Program-made: the position numbers and the translations under genes
In this document: piece by piece, positions 26,556 to 33,233 of the stretch
Layout of the letters: the number at the start of each line of letters is the position of its first letter
How positions within the stretch are numbered: the first letter of the stretch is position 1
Notes under the pieces: generated by a model
What the model was told of the DNA's origin: nothing
Database searches by the model: none
What the model saw: the letters and a program-made list of their open reading frames with translations, nothing else
Origin: Streptomyces sp. YIM 130001
GTDB lineage: Bacteria > Actinomycetota > Actinomycetes > Streptomycetales > Streptomycetaceae
Assembly (NCBI RefSeq): GCF_003574445.1
Contig: NZ_KZ984554.1
Coordinates: 345,346 to 409,345, forward strand
Length of the DNA stretch: 64,000 bases
Reading direction: 5' to 3'

Positions 26556-27668
26556 CTAGTCGGCGGTCATTGCGGGGTAGTCCGTGTATCCCTCCTCGCC
26601 ACCGGCGTAGTACGTGTCGCGGTTGCCCGCGGCAAGAGGGTGGCCGTGGGCGAAGCGGTCGACGAGGTCCGGGTTGGCGATGAAGGGGGCGCCGAAGGAG
26701 ACCGCGTCGGCGAGGTTCCGTTCGAGCAGGTCGTTGGCGCTCTCCTGGGTGAAGCCGAGGTTGGCGACGACGGAGCCCCGGTAGTGGCTGCGGTAGCGCG
26801 TGAAGGCGGTCAGGGTGTCGCCGGTTCCCGTGCCGGGTTCGGGACCGACCAGGTGGAGGTAGGCCAGGTCGCTGTCGCCGAGGCGCTTGAGGAGCTGGTC
26901 GTAGTCGGCAAGCAGCTCGGGGTCCGCGGTGAAGGCGGGGCCGCGGTTCCAGTAGGGGCTGAGTCTGACGGCGGTGCGGTCGCTGCCCCACACGGCGCTG
27001 ACAGCGTCCACGATGTCGAGGAGGAACTGGGCCCGCCTCTCCGTGCTGCCGCCGTAGGCGTCGGTGCGCCGGTTGAGGCGGGGGTTGAGGAACTGGGCCA
27101 CGAGGTGCTGTGCCTGCGCGTGGATCTCCAAACCGTCGAACCCGGCGCGCAGGGCGTTGGCGGCGGCCTGCCGGTAGGTGTCGATGGTGGTGGCGATCTC
27201 CGCGGCGGTCAGGGCGCGCGGGGTGCGGGTCTCCTTCGGCCCTTCACGGGTGAAGGACATCTCCTGCGGGTTGATCGCCGAAGGGCTCGCGGGGAGTGTG
27301 CCGCCGAGGTGGTCCGGGTGGGAGATGGCGCCGACGTGGCCGAGCTGCGAGACGATCCTCCCTCCGGCGGCGTGCACGGCTTCGGTGACTCCGGCCCAGC
27401 CGTCGGTCTGGGCGTCCGTGTAGATGCTGGGCACGTCGACGAAGCCGATGGCGTCCGTGCTGACCCAGGTGCCCTCACTGACGATCAGGCCGGAGCCGGC
27501 GCGCTGTGCGTAGTAGGCGGCGTGCAGGTCGGTGGGGGCCAGCTCGGCGTTACTGGCGCGGGCACGCGTCATGGGAGCCATCACGACGCGGTTGGGCAGT
27601 GCGAGCCCGCCCAGTCGGACGGGCCGCAGAAGGGGCTGGGTACCGGATGCCGGGGCATGGTCGGACAT
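26556..27668 (-). CDS. Old-yellow-enzyme family oxidoreductase, atypical active site
   Basis: A 370-residue FMN-dependent TIM barrel (NemA/OYE type): VVMAPMTRARA, GGRIVSQLGHVG, YGGSTERRAQF and the C-terminal FGAPFIANPDLV are recognisable. These enzymes reduce activated alkenes, maleimides, nitroesters and quinones with NADPH. The usual ligand motif H-x-x-N/H-x-Y reads His183-A-Q-Ala186-Q-His188 here, so the second substrate ligand and the proton-donor Tyr are replaced, and the common Trp of SQLWH is Gly110. It is the last gene of a likely operon beginning at 29404. Its stop codon is part of the CTAG flanking the IS relic. Confidence 0.88.
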   Translation of the reverse strand: MSDHAPASGTQPLLRPVRLGGLALPNRVVMAPMTRARASNAELAPTDLHAAYYAQRAGSGLIVSEGTWVSTDAIGFVDVPSIYTDAQTDGWAGVTEAVHAAGGRIVSQLGHVGAISHPDHLGGTLPASPSAINPQEMSFTREGPKETRTPRALTAAEIATTIDTYRQAAANALRAGFDGLEIHAQAQHLVAQFLNPRLNRRTDAYGGSTERRAQFLLDIVDAVSAVWGSDRTAVRLSPYWNRGPAFTADPELLADYDQLLKRLGDSDLAYLHLVGPEPGTGTGDTLTAFTRYRSHYRGSVVANLGFTQESANDLLERNLADAVSFGAPFIANPDLVDRFAHGHPLAAGNRDTYYAGGEEGYTDYPAMTAD

Positions 27669-27773
27669 GGGGTTTCTCTTTCGTGACGTGGCGGAAGGTG
27701 CTCCCCGAGAAGGCGTGCGGGAGCACGGTGGGTTGGCTCCCCGCGGACCCGAGGGGCACCGACAGGCGGGGGC

Positions 27774-28376
27774 TCAGTCCTGCTTGAGGACGTGGAGGGC
27801 CGACAGGGGGCCGCCGAGCTGCATGAGGCGTCCGCCCGCTCGCAGGGTTCCGAGGTCGACGGGCGCGAAGCCGAAGTCGGCCGTCAGGTCCCGCACGATG
27901 TGCTTGGCGTCGGCGTCGTCACCGGCGAGGAACAGCACCTGCCGCCCGGCCTCGTGGCGAGGATCGGGGGCGATGAACTGCGCGTAGAGGGTGTTGAAGG
28001 CCTTGACCAGCCGCGCCTCGGGGAGCAGGGAGGACACGTACTCGCTTCCAGTGAGGTCGCCCAGGTCGGCGATCCTCGGGTTCGGGGGAGAGGACGCGAA
28101 CTGGTTGGTGGCGTCGATGACGACGGTGCCGTCCATGCGGGGCAGTGCGGCGACGGCGTCCGGGATCCGCGGCCAGGGGACCGCGAGCAGGACGAGGTCC
28201 GCAGCGGCGGCCTCCGCGGGGGTCGCCGCTGTCGCGAGCGCGCCGAGGTCCTCGACCACCGGGGCCAGGGATGCCGGGCCGCGGCTGTTGCTGAGCACGA
28301 CCTCGTGGCCCTGGCCGATCGCGTGCCGGGCAACGGCCCGGGCGATGATTCCGGCTCCGAGGGTGCCGATCCGCAT
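27774..28376 (-). CDS. NADPH-dependent F420 reductase-like oxidoreductase
   Basis: A 200-residue protein of the NADP oxidoreductase / coenzyme-F420 reductase-like family. The N-terminal Rossmann motif is MRIGTLGAGIIARA, SNSRGP follows as the NADP phosphate loop, and LVLLAVPWPRIPDAV and VKAFNTLYAQ are typical of the family. ATG 28376 shares one base with the stop of the upstream gene (TGATG), so the two are translationally coupled. Whether it uses F420 or another acceptor is not evident. Confidence 0.85.
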   Translation of the reverse strand: MRIGTLGAGIIARAVARHAIGQGHEVVLSNSRGPASLAPVVEDLGALATAATPAEAAAADLVLLAVPWPRIPDAVAALPRMDGTVVIDATNQFASSPPNPRIADLGDLTGSEYVSSLLPEARLVKAFNTLYAQFIAPDPRHEAGRQVLFLAGDDADAKHIVRDLTADFGFAPVDLGTLRAGGRLMQLGGPLSALHVLKQD

Positions 28377-29404
28377 CAGGCTGCCCTCCGTCCGGAGTCG
28401 GTGGACCGCGGCGTGGTGAGCAGGACGGTGCCGCTCTTGGCCGGGCGGCGGGCGTGCTCGACGGCAGTCTTGAAGTCGGCGAGGTCGTAGCGGTCCGCGA
28501 CCTCGAACAGGTCCGGGGTGCTCTGCGCCAGGTCCAGCGCGAACGCGACGTCCTGGGTGCGCTCCTCAGGGGTACGGCTCAGCCACCGCAGCACGTTCAC
28601 ACCCCGCACCGTCAGCTCCCGCGCGACGAGGGGCAGCGACTCCAGCGAGGTCGTGCCGGAGCCCAGTCGTCCGTAGGAGATCAGGGTGCCGCCGTCGGCG
28701 AGCAGTTCGGTCAGGTCCTGGGTCAGGGCGCCGCCGACGCTGTCGAGTACCACGTGCACGCCTTGCTCGCCGCCGTGTCCGCGCACTTGGTCCCGCCAGT
28801 CGTCGTCGCAGGTGGCGACCGTGGGGAAGGAGGGGTACAGGGCGCGCATCCGCCGGGCGCCCGCGGTGCTGCGCACGAGGTTGATCAGCTGAAGCTCGTG
28901 CCGGACCGCGGCCGCAGCGACCAGCCTGCCGAGGGAGGAGCCCGCGGCGGTCTGGAGGACGGGGCCCTTCCGTCCACGCAGGGCGCTCTCCGCCGCGCGG
29001 TACAGCATGCTCAGCGTCAGCGGGTTGACCAGCATCAGGGCCGCGGTCTCGTCGCTGACCCCATCCGGCACCGGCACCGCGAGACCGGCCGGGACCACGA
29101 CGGCGTCGCTCCACGTCCCCGGCACCGGGAACACGGCCACGCGCTGCCCCGGACGCAGGCCTTGAACGTTTGCTCCGGCGCTCTCGACGACGCCCATCCC
29201 CTCCACCCCGGGAGTCCTGGCCTGCGCATACTGCTCCGGCGCCCCCGGCAGGCCCTCCACGCCGACCAGGTCGCCCAGGTGTACGGGCCTGACCAGCATG
29301 CGCACCAGAACCTCTCCGGCACCGGGAGCCGGGGGGCGTGGCCTCTCCTCCAGCGTCAGCACCTGTGCGGCTGCTCCCTGCCGGGTGTGCTCCACGGTGC
29401 GCAT
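28376..29404 (-). CDS. MDR-type quinone oxidoreductase (zinc-free)
   Basis: A 342-residue medium-chain dehydrogenase. It has the N-terminal GroES-like fold (PGVEGMGVVESAGANVQGLRPGQRV) and the NADPH-binding region with LQTAAGSSLGRL in place of the usual AAAGGVG. It lacks the cysteine cluster and catalytic zinc ligands, as in QOR or enoyl reductases. ATG 29404 is preferred over 29416 because TGGAGGAA lies just upstream. First gene of the operon divergent from the TetR gene. Confidence 0.87.
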   Translation of the reverse strand: MRTVEHTRQGAAAQVLTLEERPRPPAPGAGEVLVRMLVRPVHLGDLVGVEGLPGAPEQYAQARTPGVEGMGVVESAGANVQGLRPGQRVAVFPVPGTWSDAVVVPAGLAVPVPDGVSDETAALMLVNPLTLSMLYRAAESALRGRKGPVLQTAAGSSLGRLVAAAAVRHELQLINLVRSTAGARRMRALYPSFPTVATCDDDWRDQVRGHGGEQGVHVVLDSVGGALTQDLTELLADGGTLISYGRLGSGTTSLESLPLVARELTVRGVNVLRWLSRTPEERTQDVAFALDLAQSTPDLFEVADRYDLADFKTAVEHARRPAKSGTVLLTTPRSTDSGRRAA

Positions 29405-29435
29405 GAGTTCCTCCACATGGCGAAGACATTATTGA

Positions 29436-29484
29436 TGACGTTCAACATTAATAGCAATGATGAGAGGTAACATTGAAAACGTCA
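29436..29484. promoter_or_regulatory. AT-rich divergent promoter with inverted repeat, probable TetR operator
   Basis: TGACGTT (29436-29442) and AACGTCA (29478-29484) are exact inverted arms around an A/T-rich centre, which is striking in this genome. The site lies between the divergent MDR and TetR genes, where a TetR-family regulator would bind. Confidence 0.55.
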
Positions 29485-29510
29485 AACACTGCCGACGCGG
29501 GAGGGCGGCC

Positions 29511-30110
29511 ATGCCGCGGATCACCAGAGAAGCCAAGGCCAGGAACCGGCAGAACATCGTCGAGGCGGCAGGGCGCATGCTCCGCTCGCAGGGCGTCGAC
29601 GCCGTCGGGATCGCCGACCTGATGAAGGAGGCGGGCCTGACTCACGGCGGCTTCTACAACCACTTCGCCTCCAAGGGTGAACTGGCCGCCGAGGCTTGCA
29701 GCGCCTCGTTCGAGGCGTCCCTGGGCGCCCTTGACCAGGCGCGCGAGGAGGGCACGGGCCCCGCGGGCTCGCCGCTTGAGCGCGTGGTGGACGACTACCT
29801 CTCGGCCGCCCACCGCGACGCCGACGACGGCGGTTGCCCGTCCGCCTCCCTGGTCATCGACGCCGGACGGCACAGCGACACCGTGCAGAGCGCCTACACG
29901 GGCGGCGTGGAGGGATATCTCACGGGCTTCGCCGAGGAGTTCGCCCGTGAGTACGAAGGGGAGATCACCTCGGAGGAGGCGCGGAACAAGGCGGTGCTGC
30001 TGCTCAGCCGGCTCGTGGGGGCGATGACGCTCGCCCGCGCGGTGCGCCAGGTCCAGCCGGAACTGTCCGACGAGATTCTGCGGACCTGCCGCGCCCACGC
30101 CCTCGACTGA
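29511..30110 (+). CDS. TetR-family regulator (NemR-like)
   Basis: A 199-residue repressor. The N-terminal HTH is NIVEAAGRMLRSQGVDAVGIADLMKEAG split here as NIVEAAG, GIADLMKEAG and THGGFYNHFASK, the classical TetR recognition helix. A cysteine follows at ACSASFEASL, and there is another in GGCPSASLV, the kind of position where NemR-like regulators sense electrophiles. GGGAGGG precedes ATG 29511. It probably represses itself and the MDR-F420-OYE operon. Confidence 0.9.
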   Translation: MPRITREAKARNRQNIVEAAGRMLRSQGVDAVGIADLMKEAGLTHGGFYNHFASKGELAAEACSASFEASLGALDQAREEGTGPAGSPLERVVDDYLSAAHRDADDGGCPSASLVIDAGRHSDTVQSAYTGGVEGYLTGFAEEFAREYEGEITSEEARNKAVLLLSRLVGAMTLARAVRQVQPELSDEILRTCRAHALD

Positions 30111-30474
30111 CCGGCCGACTCGGGCGCGTACCCCCGCGCAGCCCGCCGCGCCCTCCACCCCGTCGGAGCCCTGTGCCGTCGCACCGGGCGGCGGTGGGGC
30201 GCTCGCGCACTGCGCTCACCTGGCACCAACTCGGCCGAGCCGCCCGGTCGAGGCGCGCCCGGCGCACCGCAACGGAAGCGCTCGGCCGCCTACTTCGCCG
30301 GGATCCTCCGTTTCCCTGCCGTGAGCTCCACCTGAGCGCCGACGGGCACTGCCGCCACTACCCGAGGCGTCGGGGTACCCGGCACACGACCCCGGAGAAG
30401 AGCGACAGCCGGGCCGCACCGCCACCGCAGCGACTCTCGTCGTCCGGCTCCGCACATGATCGTCCGGGCAGGCC
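30111..30474 (+). mobile_element. Second IS5-type remnant
   Basis: No intact gene occurs here. Bases 30326-30356 match bases 25946-25976 of the first IS on the opposite strand with one mismatch in 31, encoding the same LHLSADGHCR segment. The right end reads GGCCTGCCCGGACGATCATG on the minus strand, similar to the end of the first element, and abuts CTAG at 30475-30478. The left edge is not visible; the rest is decayed. Confidence 0.6.
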
Positions 30475-30996
30475 CTAGTCGGAGGCGAACCGCTCCCAGA
30501 GATTCGGGTAGTACCGCGCCAGCTTCCCGTCGTCCTCGAAGTCGATCGCGGTGCCCTCCGGTTCGCGCGGCGCGGGTGGGATGCCCAGGTCCGGGGCGAC
30601 CGTGCCGGTGAGCTGCTCGTACGCCTCGTCCGCCGCGTAGCCCAGTTCCTCGCCGTCGCCGTCGATCTCCTCGTCGAAATCGTCGAGGAGTTCGGCCAGC
30701 GAGTCCGGATCGTGCAGCGCACCCTCGAAGGTCTCCCGGCCCTGGCCGATGAGCCAGCAGCGGAAGTAGTCGAAGGCGTCGTCGCTGACGCCGTCGAGCA
30801 GCACGGCCGCAGCGCCCCACAGATCCCAGCGGTACGCACGGTTGTAGCGCGACTCGAAGTGGCGGGCGAAGTCGAGCACGGAATCCGGATCACGCCCCAG
30901 CAGCCGTTCCACGAGCAGGTCGGCGTGCTCCTCGGGGTCGCCGTCCGCGGCCGCGCGGGTGCTGTCGATGAGCTCCCAGAACTCCGTCTCGTCCAT
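30475..30996 (-). CDS. DUF4240 protein
   Basis: A 173-residue acidic cytoplasmic protein matching the DUF4240 pattern: MDETEFWELIDSTR at the start, then YRWDLWGAAAVLLDG and DAFDYFRCWLIGQGRETFE. ATG 30996 gives the normal start. The family often occurs with immunity or contact-dependent toxin loci elsewhere, but no toxin is next to it here. The function is unknown. Its TAG stop is in the CTAG at the edge of the IS remnant. Confidence 0.85.
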   Translation of the reverse strand: MDETEFWELIDSTRAAADGDPEEHADLLVERLLGRDPDSVLDFARHFESRYNRAYRWDLWGAAAVLLDGVSDDAFDYFRCWLIGQGRETFEGALHDPDSLAELLDDFDEEIDGDGEELGYAADEAYEQLTGTVAPDLGIPPAPREPEGTAIDFEDDGKLARYYPNLWERFASD

Positions 30997-31147
30997 CACG
31001 GGTCCAGCATCGTCCCTGGCGGAGGGCCGCGCATGCGGAGTGCTGCTCTTGTTACCTGGGAGGATGCCGGCGGCATGGCCCGGACGGCCCGGCGAGGGGC
31101 CGAAAAGCCGGACAGAAGGTGTCGGGTATCGCTGCCAGCATCGGAGC

Positions 31148-32095
31148 ATGCAGACGAACCCAGCCGGGAACACCCCGGCGTACCAGCCGTTGACGGGCCG
31201 TATCGCCCTGGTCGCGGGGGCCACCAGAGGCGCGGGACGTGCGATGGCGGTGGAGCTCGGCAGAGCCGGAGCCACCGTCTACGCCACCGGCCGCACCACC
31301 CGCGAGCACCTCAGCGAGGTCGGCCGCGCGAGCGAGACGATCGAGGAGACGGCCGACCTCGTCACCGAGGCGGGCGGTACCGGAATCGCCGTACGCGTCG
31401 ACCACCTGGTCCCCGACGAGGTCCGCGCCCTCACCGAGCGCATCGACCGCGAGCACGGCCGGCTCGACATCCTCGTCAACGACATCTGGGGCGGCGACGA
31501 CCTCATCGCCGGGGGCAAGAAGATGTGGGAGCACGACCTCGAAGACGGTCTTCGCGCTCTCCGGCTCGGCGTGGAGACCCACATCGTCACCAGCCGGTAC
31601 GCGGTCCCGCTGCTGATCCGGAACCCCGGCGGCCTGCTCGTCGAGGTCACCGACGGCACCGCCGAGTACAACCGCCGCTACCGCGAGCCGCTCTACTACG
31701 ACCTCGCCAAGTCCGGCCCGCTGCGGATGACCCTGGGCCTCTCCGAGGAGCTCGTCGGGTACGGCTGCACGGCCCTGTGCCTGACGCCGGGCTGGCTGCG
31801 TTCCGAGGCCATGCTCGACACCCACTTCAAGGTGACCGAGGAGGACTGGCAGGCGGGCTGCGCACAGAACCCGCACTTCGCCATCTCCGAGACGCCCACC
31901 TACATCGGCCGCGCCGTGGCCGCGCTGGCCGCCGACCCCGACGTCGCGCGGTTCAACGGAGCGTCCCTGTCGAGCGGTGGTCTGGCGGCCGAGTACGGCT
32001 TCACGGACGTGGACGGCTCTGCGCCGGACGCCTGGCGGTACCTGACCGAGGTGGACCAGGCTGCGCCGACGGCGGATGTCACGGGGTACCGGTAG
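31148..32095 (+). CDS. Short-chain dehydrogenase
   Basis: A 315-residue SDR. The cofactor motif GATRGAGRA is near residue 25, the NAG-equivalent reads NDIWGG, and the catalytic Tyr-x-x-x-Lys is YDLAK near 193. The usual catalytic Ser lies in a TDGTAEY stretch. It converges with the WYL regulator gene, only seven bases apart. The substrate is unknown. Confidence 0.88.
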   Translation: MQTNPAGNTPAYQPLTGRIALVAGATRGAGRAMAVELGRAGATVYATGRTTREHLSEVGRASETIEETADLVTEAGGTGIAVRVDHLVPDEVRALTERIDREHGRLDILVNDIWGGDDLIAGGKKMWEHDLEDGLRALRLGVETHIVTSRYAVPLLIRNPGGLLVEVTDGTAEYNRRYREPLYYDLAKSGPLRMTLGLSEELVGYGCTALCLTPGWLRSEAMLDTHFKVTEEDWQAGCAQNPHFAISETPTYIGRAVAALAADPDVARFNGASLSSGGLAAEYGFTDVDGSAPDAWRYLTEVDQAAPTADVTGYR

Positions 32096-32102
32096 GGCTG
32101 CT

Positions 32103-33098
32103 TCAGGGGCGCGCGTACAGCGCGCGCATCCGCTCCGCCGTGGCCGCCAACTGCTCGCGCAGCAAGCGGGGTTCGAGCACCTCCACCTCGGCGCCGAGGC
32201 CGAGCAGCTGGGTGTGCGCCACCTGCTCCGACTCGACGGGCAGGGTGACGGTGATCCGGCCCTGCTCGTCCGGTCGCTCGGCGGCGTCCAGGGCCTCGCG
32301 GGCCGCGGCCGCGTCCAGGGCGTGCGGGAGCATGCGTGCGCCGGCGGGGGAGAGCCGCAGGACCGCCTCGGTGTGCAGGATCGAGCGGGCGAACTGGGCG
32401 GCCCGCTCCTCCCAGAAGGCCGGCAGGTCGAACTGGTCGTCGCGCTCGAACCGTTCACCGGACGGCGTGACCGAGGTGAACCGGTCGATCCGGTACACCC
32501 GGAACTCCTCCGCCGCCGGCTCCTGCGCGACCCCCGGCGCCCGGGCGCACAGGTACCAGACGCCGGCCTTGAGGACCAGACCGTACGGTTCGAGCTCGCG
32601 CTCCACCTCGGACTCCCGGCGGCGGTACCCGGCCGAGACCCGCAGGTCGTCCCAGACGGCCTCGGCCAGATCGGGCAGCAGTGCGGGGGTCTCGGGCTCC
32701 TTGTACCAGCCGGGAGCGTCCAGGTGGAACCGCTGGGCGGCGTTCTGCGAGGCGTCCCTGAGGGACGGCAGCAGGGCGGCGGAGACCTTGAGCCGGGCCG
32801 CCGATGCCTCGTCCTCGAGCCCCATCTCGCGCAGGGCGCCCGGGAGTCCGGACAGGAAGAGGGCCTCGGCCTCGCCGCGGGCCAGGCCGGTGAGACGAGT
32901 GCGGTAGCCGCCGATCAGGCGGTATCCGCCGAGTCTGCCGCGGTCCGCGTAGACGGGGACGCCGGCCTCCGAGAGGGCCTGGGCGTCCCGTGTCACCGTC
33001 CGCTCCGAGACCTCGAGCTCGCGGGCGAGCTCGGCTGCGGTCATGGAGGGCTTCGCCTGGAGCAGGAGCACCATCTTGATGAGGCGGGCGGCGCGCAT
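32103..33098 (-). CDS. YafY-type HTH/WYL-domain regulator
   Basis: A 331-residue regulator. The N-terminal winged HTH (MTAAELARELEVSERTVTRD, key parts LARELEVSERT) is followed by the WYL domain with GVWYLCARAPG and EEFRVYRIDRFTSV, then a WCX-like C-terminus. WYL domains bind nucleotides or nucleic acids and act as ligand sensors. Possible targets include the converging SDR gene. Confidence 0.9.
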   Translation of the reverse strand: MRAARLIKMVLLLQAKPSMTAAELARELEVSERTVTRDAQALSEAGVPVYADRGRLGGYRLIGGYRTRLTGLARGEAEALFLSGLPGALREMGLEDEASAARLKVSAALLPSLRDASQNAAQRFHLDAPGWYKEPETPALLPDLAEAVWDDLRVSAGYRRRESEVERELEPYGLVLKAGVWYLCARAPGVAQEPAAEEFRVYRIDRFTSVTPSGERFERDDQFDLPAFWEERAAQFARSILHTEAVLRLSPAGARMLPHALDAAAAREALDAAERPDEQGRITVTLPVESEQVAHTQLLGLGAEVEVLEPRLLREQLAATAERMRALYARP

Positions 33099-33138
33099 GG
33101 GGGCATTGTCCCCTACCGGCCCTTCCCCGAGGACTCCT

Positions 33139-33192
33139 GCCGGAGGGGCCTCTTCGAACGCCGGAGGGGGGCCACCTCGAACGCCGGAGGGG
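33139..33192. repeat. GCCGGAGGGG dispersed repeat, three copies
   Basis: Direct copies begin at 33139, 33160 and 33183, two of them preceded by TCGAAC, and an inverted copy lies at 33204-33213. This CGAACGCCGGAGGGG element is a common Streptomyces intergenic repeat. Confidence 0.7.
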
Positions 33193-33213
33193 CTTGGGAA
33201 AAGCCCCTCCGGC
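33183..33213 (-). terminator. aceE terminator
   Basis: A 13-bp perfect stem (33183-33195 and 33201-33213) with a five-base loop starts 20 bases beyond the aceE stop. Confidence 0.85.
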
Positions 33214-33233
33214 GGAGGAAGTGGCGGCCCGAC

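Noticed and set aside
30173..30478. Possible 101-residue gene
   Set aside because: Its only recognisable part is a transposase fragment (LHLSADGHCR); it is part of the IS remnant.
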